NCBI RefSeq assembly: GCF_005116715.1
Contig: NZ_SWCI01000002.1
Span: forward strand, 263,120-327,119
Length of the DNA stretch: 64,000 nucleotides
Direction: 5' to 3'
Source of the DNA: Ferrimonas sediminicola
GTDB lineage: Bacteria; Pseudomonadota; Gammaproteobacteria; Enterobacterales; Shewanellaceae
Position numbers and translations under genes: made by a program. The notes beneath the pieces are model-generated. The model ran no database searches. It was given only the letters and a program-made list of their open reading frames with translations, and had not been told where the DNA came from. Of the stretch, positions 52,728 through 62,373 are shown piece after piece. Position 1 is the first letter of the stretch. Every line of letters starts with the position of its first letter.

Positions 52728-53657
52728 ATGAAACGTCCTCTGCTAGTCGCACTGTTGGTCTCCGCCGCCTTTGGCGCCCCGGCCGCTCCCTGGAGCGATC
52801 GAGGTCAGGATGCGGTGATGGAGACACTGATTGACAAGTTCAATCAGGGCAACTACTCCACCAAGGGTGCGGACAGTTGCCTCATGTGCCACAAGAAAAA
52901 CGACAAGGTGATGGCCCTGTTCGACGGCATCCACGGTACCACTTCGGGCAACAGCCCGATGGCCGGGCTGCAATGTGAGTCCTGCCATGGCCCCCTGGGC
53001 AAACACAACCGTGGCGGCAAGGAGCCGATGATCGACTTCGGTGCCGATGCCATGGCTACCGCCGAGGCCCAGAACAGCGTCTGCCTCAGCTGTCATGAAG
53101 ACACCGGGCGTCAGAGCTGGCACGCCTCCACCCACAACCTGGAGGAGGTGGCTTGTGCCAGCTGCCACCAGGTGCATATGGCCAAGGATCCTATCCTGGA
53201 GCAGCAGGCTCAGAACGGTGTCTGTACCCAATGCCACACCGTGCAGAAGATGCAGATGCATCAGCGCTCCAGCCACCCAATGAAGTGGGATGAGATGCAG
53301 TGCAGCGACTGTCACAACCCCCACGGCAGCCAGACCGACGCCGACCTCAATCGCATCAGCCTCAATGACACCTGCTACGGCTGTCACGCCGACAAGCGGG
53401 GCCCCAAGCTGTGGGAGCACGAGCCGGTCATCGACGACTGCAGCAACTGTCATACCCCTCACGGCAGCATCAACGACAACCTGCTGAAGGCGCGGGCGCC
53501 TCTGCTGTGTCAGCAGTGCCACAGCGGCAATGTCCACGCCAGCCGACCCTATGGGGCCGATGGCGACTCCGCGTTTACCGCCGGCGGCAGTTGCCTCAAC
53601 TGCCACGCCCAGGTACACGGCTCCAACCATCCACAAGGCAAAGCGCTTCAGCGCTAA
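52728..53657 (+). CDS. dmsE: Periplasmic decaheme cytochrome c, DmsE/MtrA type
   Basis: The 309-residue product has a signal peptide ([19 protein letters not shown]) and exactly ten CxxCH motifs, from CLMCH to CLNCH, spaced in two pentaheme halves as in MtrA/DmsE. It takes electrons from the inner-membrane quinol dehydrogenase and passes them through the DmsF barrel to DmsA at the cell surface. ATG 52728 is chosen because it opens the signal peptide; the frame runs open back to 52449 with nothing conserved. It leads the dmsEFAB operon and follows a TorR-box array. Confidence 0.96.
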   Translation: MKRPLLVALLVSAAFGAPAAPWSDRGQDAVMETLIDKFNQGNYSTKGADSCLMCHKKNDKVMALFDGIHGTTSGNSPMAGLQCESCHGPLGKHNRGGKEPMIDFGADAMATAEAQNSVCLSCHEDTGRQSWHASTHNLEEVACASCHQVHMAKDPILEQQAQNGVCTQCHTVQKMQMHQRSSHPMKWDEMQCSDCHNPHGSQTDADLNRISLNDTCYGCHADKRGPKLWEHEPVIDDCSNCHTPHGSINDNLLKARAPLLCQQCHSGNVHASRPYGADGDSAFTAGGSCLNCHAQVHGSNHPQGKALQR

Positions 53658-53669
53658 GGGGAGAGACTC

Positions 53670-55634
53670 ATGAAACTCAATCTCATCACCCTGGCGATCC
53701 TGACCGCCGCCGCCCCGGCAATGGCGGCGGACTTCAGCCTGTCCAAGGCCAACACCGACAAGGTGAGCGCTAACGAGTGGCAGTGCAAGCGCTGCATTGC
53801 GCCCTCTGAACTGAGCGGTGAGATCGCCATTGGCGCAGGTTACACCGGACTGGATGATCTCCACGCCGGTAACGCCCTGGGCCAGGAGGAGGACGGTGCC
53901 TTTGGCGCCATCAATGGCCGTGCAACCGCCAACAGCGACGGCGGCTGGCGCGCCACCACCACCGCCCACAACTTAGGTCTGGACAACGGCGATGCCGGCG
54001 TCTCCGCAAGCAACGGTACCGTCGAACTCCATGCCGACTACCGTCAGCTCAACAAGCTGGAGAGTGACCAGGCGTCGACCCCCTTCTACTTCAGCGACGA
54101 TCAGCTGGTTGGCGGCGAGCCCTACACCCCAGTGTTGGGCATCGAGCGTAACCGCATCTCAGTGGGCATCAGCGCCACCACCAGCCTGGCCGGCCTGGCG
54201 CTGGATGGCGACCTGGGTTACCGCACCGAAGAGAAGCAGGGCCACAAGGTGGTGTCCGTGGCCACCCCAAGCCCGGTGAATCTGGCCAAACCGGTAGACA
54301 GCCGCACCGACGAGCTGACCGCCGCCACCAGTGTCGTAGGCGATAACTGGTTGGCCGCCCTCTCCTACCTGGGCAGCGTCTACGACAACGACAGCCAGGA
54401 GGTGTATCACAACACCTACGGCAGCCTGCTGGCCCCCGAGCCCGATAATGAAACGCACCAGGTTACCCTGTCCGGCAATCTTCGCGGCCAAAGTGGTGTG
54501 TTTGATGGCCGTGTTTCCCTGGGCCGGATGATCCAGGACAACGCCCTGGTCAATGCCCAGACCAGCCCGATTCAAAGCTGGGACGGTCAGGTGGACACCC
54601 TGGATATGGACGCCCGCTACACCCTGATGGCCACCAGCCGCCTGCGGCTTCAACTGGCCGGCCGCTACAGCGAGCGGGACAACCACAGTTCCAGCCTCGA
54701 GTTTCCCCAGTACGACTTCAATGCCACCACTGGCCTGGTTTCTGAGAACCTATTGCTCGATTCCGAAGACACTCGCGCCAGCGCCAAGGTTCAGTACCGT
54801 CTGGCCAAGGGCTACCGTGTGGACGCGGGCTACCAGTTCGATCGCCAAGAGCGCAGCCACAGCGCCCGGGAAACCACCGACGCGCACCGGCTGTGGGCCG
54901 GAGTGAAGATCACCGTTCTGGATCTGTGGCAGGTGGCGCTGAAAGGCGGCATCAGCCAGCGCGATGGCAGCCGCTACCAGGCCAACGATCTGAGCTCCAG
55001 CGAAGAGAACCCGCTGCTGCGCAAGTACCACCTGGCCGACCGCGACCGCATCGAAGCCGAGGTGAAACTGCGGCACCAGCCCATGGCCTCCCTGTCGGTG
55101 GACCTGAACCTGCAGTTTGCCGACGACCACTACTCCGATACCGAGATCGGCCTCACCGGCGCCAGCGACTATGGCTACCAGCTGGCCCTCAGCTACCTGG
55201 TCAACACGCAGTTGTCCCTGTACGGCTTTGCCGGTCAGCAGTGGATCAATACCGACCAGCGCGGGGACAACTGGCGCGCCGAGATCAACGATGGGTTTGT
55301 CTCCCTCGGCGCCGGCTTCGAGTACAGCGGCCTGCTGCAGGACAAGCTGACCCTGGGCGGTGATTACCTGTTTGCCAACAGCGACAGCAACTCCGGCGCG
55401 GCCAACGGCCAGTTCGACGACTACTACCAATACAGCCACTCAGTGGGGCTGTTCGCCGAGTACCGTCTAAGCCCGCGCAGCCAGCTGCGCCTGGATTACC
55501 GCTACGAGCGCTACTACGACACCGATTACGCCAGCGTGGCGGTGGACGCCGTAGACGGCCTGATCACCCTGGGTGATCTGGACCACAACTACAACGCCCA
55601 TCAGCTGATGCTGAGCTACTCCATCTCCTTGTGA
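53670..55634 (+). CDS. dmsF: Outer-membrane beta-barrel porin, DmsF/MtrB type
   Basis: The 654-residue product has a signal peptide (MKLNLITLAILTAAAPAMA), a CKRC pair at residues 39-42 matching the conserved N-terminal CxxC of MtrB, and alternating beta-strands throughout. It ends in the pattern HQLMLSYSISL, typical of the last strand of an outer-membrane barrel. It should sheath DmsE across the outer membrane. It starts 12 bases after dmsE behind GGGGAGAG. Confidence 0.94.
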   Translation: MKLNLITLAILTAAAPAMAADFSLSKANTDKVSANEWQCKRCIAPSELSGEIAIGAGYTGLDDLHAGNALGQEEDGAFGAINGRATANSDGGWRATTTAHNLGLDNGDAGVSASNGTVELHADYRQLNKLESDQASTPFYFSDDQLVGGEPYTPVLGIERNRISVGISATTSLAGLALDGDLGYRTEEKQGHKVVSVATPSPVNLAKPVDSRTDELTAATSVVGDNWLAALSYLGSVYDNDSQEVYHNTYGSLLAPEPDNETHQVTLSGNLRGQSGVFDGRVSLGRMIQDNALVNAQTSPIQSWDGQVDTLDMDARYTLMATSRLRLQLAGRYSERDNHSSSLEFPQYDFNATTGLVSENLLLDSEDTRASAKVQYRLAKGYRVDAGYQFDRQERSHSARETTDAHRLWAGVKITVLDLWQVALKGGISQRDGSRYQANDLSSSEENPLLRKYHLADRDRIEAEVKLRHQPMASLSVDLNLQFADDHYSDTEIGLTGASDYGYQLALSYLVNTQLSLYGFAGQQWINTDQRGDNWRAEINDGFVSLGAGFEYSGLLQDKLTLGGDYLFANSDSNSGAANGQFDDYYQYSHSVGLFAEYRLSPRSQLRLDYRYERYYDTDYASVAVDAVDGLITLGDLDHNYNAHQLMLSYSISL

Positions 55635-55690
55635 ACGAACCGGAGGGAGGGGGAGATCCCCCTCCCCCAGACAAAGAAAAGAGGTAACTT

Positions 55691-58111
55691 ATGGAACGCC
55701 GCGATTTTCTCAAAATGAGCGCCGCAATGAGTGCCGCAGCCGCCGTGACCGGTTGCAGCTCCGAGTCCGCAAAAACCACGCCGCCGCCGGTGCTGCCGGT
55801 CGAGGAGAAGCTCAACTGGAGCGCCTGCCTGGTGAACTGCGGATCCAACTGCCCGGTAAAGGTGTACAGCCGTGACGGCATCATCACTCGCATCGAGTCA
55901 GAATTCACCACCACCGACGAGTACGGCAACCACGATGTCCGTGCCTGTCTGCGTGGCCGCTCCCTGCGTAAGCGGGTCTACGCCCCGGATCGCCTCAAGT
56001 ACCCCATGAGGCGTGTCGGTCCCCGCGGCAGCGGCCAATTCGAACGCATCAGCTGGGATGAGGCCCTGGATCTGGTCGCCGAAAAGCTGCAGGCCACCAT
56101 CGACAACTACGGCAACGAGTCGATTCACTTCACCTACAACTCCGGTGCACGCTACCACTTCTCCGGCAAGCAGTGCCTGTACCGCCTGATGAATCTCAAG
56201 GGCGGCTACCTGAACGCCTACGGCGACTACAGCTGGTCTCAGATCTATGAGGCTGCCGGCCAGACCTACGGCTCTGCCGGCCCCGGCTGGCAGGGCAGCA
56301 GCGTCTCCGAAATGCAGAACTCCGATCTGGTGCTGATGGTGGGATACAACCCCTCCGAGATCCGCATGAGCGGCTCCGGCGAGGCCTACGACTTCCTGAT
56401 GCAGAAGCGTCAGAAGCAGTTCAAGACCATCATCATCGATCCCCGCTATACCGATTCCGCCGTAGGTAAAGAGGATCAGTGGATCGCCATCCGCCCCGGC
56501 ACCGACGCAGCCCTGTTCGAGGCCCTGGCGTTCGAGTGGATCACCAATAACCGTGTCAACCAGGCGTTCCTGGACAAGTACTGCGTCGGCTACGACGAAA
56601 AGACCATGCCCGCCGGCGTGGGCTACGAGGAGAGCTACAAGTCCTACATCCTGGATAACGCCACCGTGGGTGACCTGACCCCGGGCGCCAACGCCAAGAC
56701 CCCGGCCTGGGCCGCCGCCATCACCGGCATCGAGGAGCACATCATCGTCGAGCTGGCCCGTGAGCTGGCCGATGCCAAAGCACCTTTCATCCAGATCGCC
56801 GCCTCCCTCAACCGCCAGGCCGCCGGAGAGAACAACACCCGCGCCGGCTACATGCTGCCGATCCTGCTGGGCCAGCTGGGTCTGCCAGGCACCAACAGCG
56901 GCGGCCTGTGCAAGGGTTCCTACCTGACCGCCCCCTTCATGCCCACCGGTTCCAACCCGGTGAAGAAGGCGATCTCCTTCTTTACCTTCACCCAGGCGAT
57001 CGAGGACGGTGAGAACATGACCGTGCTGGCCGACGGCGTACAGGGTGTGGATCTGGACGAAAACGGCGACGGCAAGCTGGGCACCAACATCAAGGCGATC
57101 ATCAACTACGGTGGAAACGCCCTGATCAACCAACACGCCGACGTCAATAAGACCACCAAGATCATCGCCGATGAGAGCAAGTGTGAATTTATCCTGGTGG
57201 TGGACAACTGGATGACCCCCAGCGCCAAGTTCGCCGACATCCTGCTGCCCGACGTCTCCTGGCTGGAGTCTGAGGACTTGATCTATCAGAGCTACTCCGC
57301 CGGCGACACCGCCACCCTGGTGCAGATGAGCTCCAGCGTCGGTCCCATGTTCGAGTGCCGGCCCATCTACGAGGTGTGCGTCGACCTGGCCAAGCGCATG
57401 GGTGTGGAAGCCGAGTTTACCGAAGGCAAGAGCCGCGAGGACTGGCTAAACCAGTTCTACGCCGAAGCCCAGGCCGCCACCCCGGATCTGCCTGAGAAGG
57501 AGGTGATGCTCAAGCAGGGTATCCACCGCAAGTACCTGCCCAACGGCAGTTACATCGTGCTGGAGGAGTTCCGTAAGGACCCCGATGCCAACCCGCTGGG
57601 GACCCCCTCCGGCAAGATCGAGATCTACTCCTCCCGCCTGGCGGAAAAGGCCCGCACCTGGAAACTGAAGGAGGGTGATGTCATCACCGCCCTGCCCAAG
57701 TACATCCCCACCTGGGAAGGTTACGAGGATACCGAGACCAAGAAGAGCTATCCGCTGCAGCTGTTCGGTTACCACACCAAGGGCCGGGCCCACTCCAGCT
57801 ACCACAACGTGCCCTGGCTGCGCGAAGCGGTACAGGACGCGGTGTGGATCAACCCCATCGATGCCAACAAGCGCGGGCTGCAAAGCGGCGACAAGGTTCA
57901 TGTGTTCAACGACCGTGGCACCATCGAAGTGGAGGTGAAGGTGACCCCACGCATCATGGTCGGGGTGGTGGCGCTGGGCCAGGGTGCCTGGTACCAGGGT
58001 GGCAGCGTCGACAGGGGCGGCTGCGTCAACGTGTTGACCACCCACCGTACCACCGCAATTACCAAGGGTAACCCCCAGCACACCAACCTGGTTGAAATCC
58101 GTAAGGTTTGA
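55691..58111 (+). CDS. dmsA: DMSO reductase catalytic subunit, Tat-exported lipoprotein
   Basis: The 806-residue molybdopterin protein has ERRDFLK (Tat signal) followed by a lipobox AVTGC with Cys22, so it is a lipoprotein. The N-terminal [4Fe-4S] ligands are C46, C50, C54 and C86. The Mo ligand is most likely Ser181 in YGDYSWSQ, the position of the DMSO-reductase serine. Very strong similarity to E. coli DmsA is visible (IIIDPRYTD, IPIRPGTDAALFE, the C-terminal GGCVNVLTTHR). Shewanella DmsA is a surface-exposed lipoprotein of the same build. It reduces DMSO, and perhaps TMAO, with electrons from DmsE. Confidence 0.96.
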   Translation: MERRDFLKMSAAMSAAAAVTGCSSESAKTTPPPVLPVEEKLNWSACLVNCGSNCPVKVYSRDGIITRIESEFTTTDEYGNHDVRACLRGRSLRKRVYAPDRLKYPMRRVGPRGSGQFERISWDEALDLVAEKLQATIDNYGNESIHFTYNSGARYHFSGKQCLYRLMNLKGGYLNAYGDYSWSQIYEAAGQTYGSAGPGWQGSSVSEMQNSDLVLMVGYNPSEIRMSGSGEAYDFLMQKRQKQFKTIIIDPRYTDSAVGKEDQWIAIRPGTDAALFEALAFEWITNNRVNQAFLDKYCVGYDEKTMPAGVGYEESYKSYILDNATVGDLTPGANAKTPAWAAAITGIEEHIIVELARELADAKAPFIQIAASLNRQAAGENNTRAGYMLPILLGQLGLPGTNSGGLCKGSYLTAPFMPTGSNPVKKAISFFTFTQAIEDGENMTVLADGVQGVDLDENGDGKLGTNIKAIINYGGNALINQHADVNKTTKIIADESKCEFILVVDNWMTPSAKFADILLPDVSWLESEDLIYQSYSAGDTATLVQMSSSVGPMFECRPIYEVCVDLAKRMGVEAEFTEGKSREDWLNQFYAEAQAATPDLPEKEVMLKQGIHRKYLPNGSYIVLEEFRKDPDANPLGTPSGKIEIYSSRLAEKARTWKLKEGDVITALPKYIPTWEGYEDTETKKSYPLQLFGYHTKGRAHSSYHNVPWLREAVQDAVWINPIDANKRGLQSGDKVHVFNDRGTIEVEVKVTPRIMVGVVALGQGAWYQGGSVDRGGCVNVLTTHRTTAITKGNPQHTNLVEIRKV

Positions 58112-58123
58112 TAGGAGTTTACA

Positions 58124-58759
58124 ATGAGTACTAATGTTCAATACGGCTTTCACGTCGATACCAGCAAGTGCACCGGCTGCAAAACCTGTCAAATCGCCTG
58201 TAAGGATCGTTCCGACCTGCCGGTCGGGGTGAACTGGCGTCGTGTCTATGAGTATGGCGGAGGGATCTGGAGCGAGGCTGCCGACGGCACCGTCAGCCAG
58301 AACGTGTTCGCCTACTACACCTCCCTGGGCTGTAACCACTGCTCCGAGCCGGTGTGCACCAAGGCGTGCCCCACCGGTGCCATGCACAAGCGCCGCGAAG
58401 ATGGCCTGGTGATGGTGGACGCCACAGTCTGCATCGGCTGTGAAAGCTGTGCCCGCGCCTGCCCCTATGACGCCCCGCAGATCGACCGCGCCAAGGGGGT
58501 GATGACCAAGTGCGACGGCTGCGTGGACCGCATCAAGGCCGGCCGTCTGCCCAGCTGTGTCGAATCCTGTCCCATGCGGGCCCTGGACTTCGGTCCCATG
58601 GAGGAGCTGAAAGCCAAATACCCCGGCGCCCAGGCGCCGAACTTTGCGCCGATGCCATCCGGCGACGTCACCACCCCCAACCTGCTGATCACCCCGAACC
58701 GGCTGTCTCGCCCCAGTGGCAGCAGCGAAGGTGAGGTACTAAATTCAGCGGAGGTGTAG
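58124..58759 (+). CDS. dmsB: DMSO reductase iron-sulfur subunit
   Basis: The 211-residue product has four ferredoxin-type cysteine groups (CTGCKTCQIACK, CNHCSEPVCTKACPTGA, CIGCESCARACPYDAP, CDGCVDRIKAGRLPSC...CP), matching DmsB. It conveys electrons to DmsA. It has no signal of its own, so it is probably exported with DmsA by the Tat path. No DmsC-type membrane anchor follows; electrons come from the DmsE/DmsF conduit instead. It starts 12 bases after dmsA behind AGGAG. Confidence 0.96.
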   Translation: MSTNVQYGFHVDTSKCTGCKTCQIACKDRSDLPVGVNWRRVYEYGGGIWSEAADGTVSQNVFAYYTSLGCNHCSEPVCTKACPTGAMHKRREDGLVMVDATVCIGCESCARACPYDAPQIDRAKGVMTKCDGCVDRIKAGRLPSCVESCPMRALDFGPMEELKAKYPGAQAPNFAPMPSGDVTTPNLLITPNRLSRPSGSSEGEVLNSAEV

Positions 58760-58776
58760 GTCGCTGTCCCCCAAGG

Positions 58777-58801
58777 AGGGGAGCCTCGGCTCCCCTTTTC
58801 T
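58777..58801 (+). terminator. Terminator-like hairpin after dmsB
   Basis: AGGGGAGCC pairs with GGCTCCCC.. around TC, followed by TTTTC. It could reduce transcription into the chaperone gene. Confidence 0.65.
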
Positions 58802-58828
58802 CCATTCAGATCAAAGTGAGTCAAGGCG

Positions 58829-59479
58829 ATGCTGAATCAGGAACAACTGAGCTGCTACCAGGCACAGGCCAACGTCCTCTATCATGCGCTCTACTTCGAA
58901 CCCAGCGACTTCCTGCTGGGCCAATTTCGGGACAACGAGGTCGCGGTCAGCTGGCCGAACACCGGCGAAGCCTCGTCCCGAAGCCGTGGACTGGGGTTGT
59001 TGGCTCAGGCGCTGGATGAGCCCGACGAAGTGCTGCTTCCCAGGCTGAAGCGGGATTACACCGAACTCTTCATCGGCCCGGGAGAGCTCAAGGCGATCCC
59101 CTGGGGATCCCCCTATCTTCATGAAAAGCGGCTGCTGTGCGGCCCCTCTACCGAGGCATTTGCCGCCTTCTGCCAGCATCATGGCATTCAGGTCACCACC
59201 CAGACCAAGGAGCCCATCGATCATATGGGCCTGATGCTGTCGGTGGTGGCCAGTCTGCTGGCGGAGGAGGCCAAACAGGCAAACGGGGTGGCGGTCAAGG
59301 TCGCCGGTGACCTGCTTACCGAGCATCTGCTGCCCTGGGGCGGCCGCTTCTGCCAACTGATGGCCGAGGGTGCCAACACCCCCTACTACCAGGGGATCGC
59401 CCTGCTCACCACCAGCCTGCTCGAAGGACTGGAACAGGATCTGGATCTCACCCCCCTTTCCCTGCAGCTCTTCCTATAG
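58829..59479 (+). CDS. TorD/DmsD-family molybdoenzyme chaperone
   Basis: The 216-residue, all-helical product has the TorD-family core: LKRDYTELFIGPGELKAIPWGSPYLHEK and a conserved EPIDHMGLML helix with the key His. It binds the Tat signal or the apo-form of DmsA to coordinate folding and cofactor insertion. It occupies the position of dmsG in the Shewanella dmsEFABGH cluster; no dmsH-like gene follows. ATG 58829. Confidence 0.9.
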   Translation: MLNQEQLSCYQAQANVLYHALYFEPSDFLLGQFRDNEVAVSWPNTGEASSRSRGLGLLAQALDEPDEVLLPRLKRDYTELFIGPGELKAIPWGSPYLHEKRLLCGPSTEAFAAFCQHHGIQVTTQTKEPIDHMGLMLSVVASLLAEEAKQANGVAVKVAGDLLTEHLLPWGGRFCQLMAEGANTPYYQGIALLTTSLLEGLEQDLDLTPLSLQLFL

Positions 59480-59490
59480 AGTGCGCTATT

Positions 59491-59527
59491 GCTGACCGGG
59501 TGGTCCGTTTCCCGGTCAGCCTTTTTC
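59491..59527 (+). terminator. Strong terminator ending the dms operon
   Basis: The ten-base stem GCTGACCGGG / CCCGGTCAGC has a ten-base loop and is followed by CTTTTT. It overlaps the 3' end of torS on the other strand. Confidence 0.85.
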
Positions 59528-62314
59528 CTGCAACCACTGCTCGATCGCCTCGACGCTGCCATTGCACAGGGCAATGAGGGATTCCCGTGTCTCTTCGCTC
59601 CAATGACCCGATATCTCCAATTCGGAACAGGCACTGGCGAGGCGGATCATGCCCAGGGAACCTGCCCCGCCCTTGAGACGGTGCACCGCCGCTTTCCACT
59701 CCTCACTGTCGCAGGCGAGCAACTCGGCGGCGTCCTCGGCAAACCGCTGACACATGATCTCCACCGTCTCCCTGCCCAGCACCGCCAGATCCTGCTCCAG
59801 CTGCCTGAGATTGAGCAGGTGCATCTCATCACTGTTTTCCACCGCCTTGATGGCGTCGCCCTGACCGGCGAGAACCCGCGCCAGCTCCGCCAGGCGAAGG
59901 GGCTTGGCGATGAAACCGTCGAAACCCGAGGCGATGAACGCCTCAACCTGCTCGGTAAAGGCGTGGGCACTCATCGCCAGGCAGGCGAGGTTGGCGCCAA
60001 AGTGGCGTCTGTGCCCGCTGACCAGCTGCGGCCTCAGCCGGTCGCCACTGATGTCCGGCAGGTTGATGTCCAGCAGCGCCAGGTCAAAGGGCCCCTGCTC
60101 CAGGGCAGCCAGCGCCTCCGCCCCGTCCGAGGCCAGGATGAAACTCTGCCCCAGGCGCTTGAGAAAGCCGCTGATGACCAGCTGATTGGTGGGGTTGTCC
60201 TCCACCACCAGCAGGCGGGCTTTGGGGGGCAGGGTCAACTCGCTCTCCTCCTCCTGGGGGGCGGCACACTCGAACGACGGCACCCTCAGGGTAAAGGTCG
60301 CCCCCTGCCCCGGCTCACTCTCTACGGTCAGCGAGCCCCCCATCGCCTCCGCCAGTCTGCGGCTGATCGACAGCCCCAGGCCGGTCCCCCCCGGCGTGTG
60401 GTGGGCACCGGCCTGCCTGAAGGGCTCGAAGATCGCCTGCTGGCGATCTTCGTCGATCCCCGGGCCGGAATCGATCACCTGGAAGAGAAACTGCTGGTCC
60501 CGCTGGGTCACCAGCAGGCGCACCTGCCCCTCCCGGGTGAACTTCACCCCATTGGACGCCAGATTCATCATGATCTGCCGCAACTTACCCGGATCGCCCA
60601 GGTAGGCTGGCGCCAGTCCGGCATCGACCTCCAGCTGCAGCGCCAGTCCCTTGGCGCTGGCGACCGGTCCCAGGGTATCCACCACCTCCTGGGCCAGGGC
60701 CGCCACGTCACAAGGCTCGGAGAGCAGTTCCAATCCTCCAGCCTCAATCTTGGAGTAATCCAGGACGTCGTTGATCACCTCCAGCAGGGATTCGCCGGAG
60801 CGTCGAATCACCTGCAGCTGGTTCTGCTGCTGGGCGGTGAGGTTGTCCGACTCCATCAACTGCGCCATCCCCAGGATGCCGTTCATCGGCGTGCGGATCT
60901 CGTGGCTAATGGTCGCCAGGAAGCTGCTCTTGGCCCGGCTGGCCTCCTCCGCCTGCTCCTTGGCCTGGGCCGACACCTTGAGCTGCTCCGCCAGCTTGCG
61001 GTTCACCAGAGAGAGCTCCGCGGTTCGCTCCGACACCGTCTGCTCCAGCCTGCGGTGCTGCTGCCTGAGTTCCGATTCCGCCCTGCGCCGGGCGATGACG
61101 TTCTCCTTGAAGGCACGAATCGCTCCCGCAAGCCGGCTCAGTTCATCCTCCCCCTTGGCGGTCACCTCCACATCCACCCTGCCCTCGGCCAGGGACAGCA
61201 GCGCCCCGGTGTAGTAGTTGATGCGGACCACCACATCCTTGAGCACCACCTGCCACACCAACAGCAGCCCCGCCCCCAACGCCAGGACGCCGATCACCCC
61301 CAGGGTGAGCTGAGACCAGCGAAACGCCTCGTCCGCCTGGCGACCGGCATCGCTGATGGCGTTGTTGGCCCGCAGCAGCAGATCATCCATGCGGCTGTTG
61401 AGGCGGGCGAACTCCTGCTCCACCTGGCTGCTGAGGTCTGAGAGTCGCGGCGCAAAGGTCAACTGACGCTGGCGCAGCTCGTAGAGCCGCTCCCCCTGGG
61501 CCAGCCGAGTCATCATCCCCTCCATCGCCTGGCGCCGCTCCGGGTCCCGCACCTCCTGGATCATCAGCGGCAGATAGCGGCTCAGGGAGGCGTAGCGCTC
61601 CCTCAGGGATTGCACCGACACCCTGTCCGTCGCCTGGGGCAGCAGCACCAGTTGCTGGCGCAGCCGGATCAGGCTGTACTTGAGCTCACTCATGCGGCGC
61701 AGTTGCAACAGGTCGACCTCGACCAGATCATCGACGTGCTGAACCCGCGTCTCGGCCTCCCCGTAGAGACCGATGCTGCGGGCGACGATGGCGGTCTCGG
61801 CATTGGCCAACTGGGAGTCCACCAGTTGAGCCATATCCAGGGCGACCTGATTGGCCAGGTCGATGCCCTGGTTGAAGTCATGCTCCTGGGCCAACCGCTG
61901 CCCCACCAGCTTCACCTGCTCCGACAACAGATCCGCCACCCTCTCGCTGGTGGCCAGCAGCGGCGAGCTGATCGAGGTATTGGGACCGATGGAGTCCAGG
62001 TCGGCAAGCTGACGGTTCAGGGCGGCCAGATCGCTCTTAAGCCGCTGCTCGCTGCGAATCAACTCGGCGGGATCATCCACCTGGGTCAGAAACTGGCCGG
62101 TCAGCACGATCCGCCCCCCCAGCTCCGCCAGGGAACGGCTCTGGTTAAACAGGGGCACGGCCCTCTGGGCCAGGGCATCGTGACCCGACTTTAACTCGGA
62201 CAGGGACAGCCAGCCTACCAGGGAGGAGAGCACCGACAGCGACGCCAGTGCCAGGAAGGCCAGCAGCAGTTTGGCGGTCAGTGAGCGCCTTGGCAGAAAT
62301 CGATTTAGTTTCAA
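59516..62314 (-). CDS. torS: Tripartite sensor histidine kinase TorS
   Basis: The 932-residue product has an N-terminal helix (about 12-36), a periplasmic helical sensor of about 300 residues, a second membrane helix (about 335-357), a HAMP domain, and the cytoplasmic modules. These are the H-box TISHEIRTPMNG with His471, the ATPase (DSGPGI, GGTGLGLSI), the receiver (Asp749 in LLDINLPD), and Hpt with His878 (HRLKGGAGSLG). This is exactly the TorS layout; TorT binds TMAO and touches the sensor. It is convergent with the dms operon and divergent from torT. Confidence 0.95.
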   Translation of the reverse strand: MKLNRFLPRRSLTAKLLLAFLALASLSVLSSLVGWLSLSELKSGHDALAQRAVPLFNQSRSLAELGGRIVLTGQFLTQVDDPAELIRSEQRLKSDLAALNRQLADLDSIGPNTSISSPLLATSERVADLLSEQVKLVGQRLAQEHDFNQGIDLANQVALDMAQLVDSQLANAETAIVARSIGLYGEAETRVQHVDDLVEVDLLQLRRMSELKYSLIRLRQQLVLLPQATDRVSVQSLRERYASLSRYLPLMIQEVRDPERRQAMEGMMTRLAQGERLYELRQRQLTFAPRLSDLSSQVEQEFARLNSRMDDLLLRANNAISDAGRQADEAFRWSQLTLGVIGVLALGAGLLLVWQVVLKDVVVRINYYTGALLSLAEGRVDVEVTAKGEDELSRLAGAIRAFKENVIARRRAESELRQQHRRLEQTVSERTAELSLVNRKLAEQLKVSAQAKEQAEEASRAKSSFLATISHEIRTPMNGILGMAQLMESDNLTAQQQNQLQVIRRSGESLLEVINDVLDYSKIEAGGLELLSEPCDVAALAQEVVDTLGPVASAKGLALQLEVDAGLAPAYLGDPGKLRQIMMNLASNGVKFTREGQVRLLVTQRDQQFLFQVIDSGPGIDEDRQQAIFEPFRQAGAHHTPGGTGLGLSISRRLAEAMGGSLTVESEPGQGATFTLRVPSFECAAPQEEESELTLPPKARLLVVEDNPTNQLVISGFLKRLGQSFILASDGAEALAALEQGPFDLALLDINLPDISGDRLRPQLVSGHRRHFGANLACLAMSAHAFTEQVEAFIASGFDGFIAKPLRLAELARVLAGQGDAIKAVENSDEMHLLNLRQLEQDLAVLGRETVEIMCQRFAEDAAELLACDSEEWKAAVHRLKGGAGSLGMIRLASACSELEISGHWSEETRESLIALCNGSVEAIEQWLQEKG

Positions 62315-62373
62315 GTTAACAGGAGCTTCTCTGGTAGACTATCTACAGTGTACCCCAAATCAGGTCGACACCA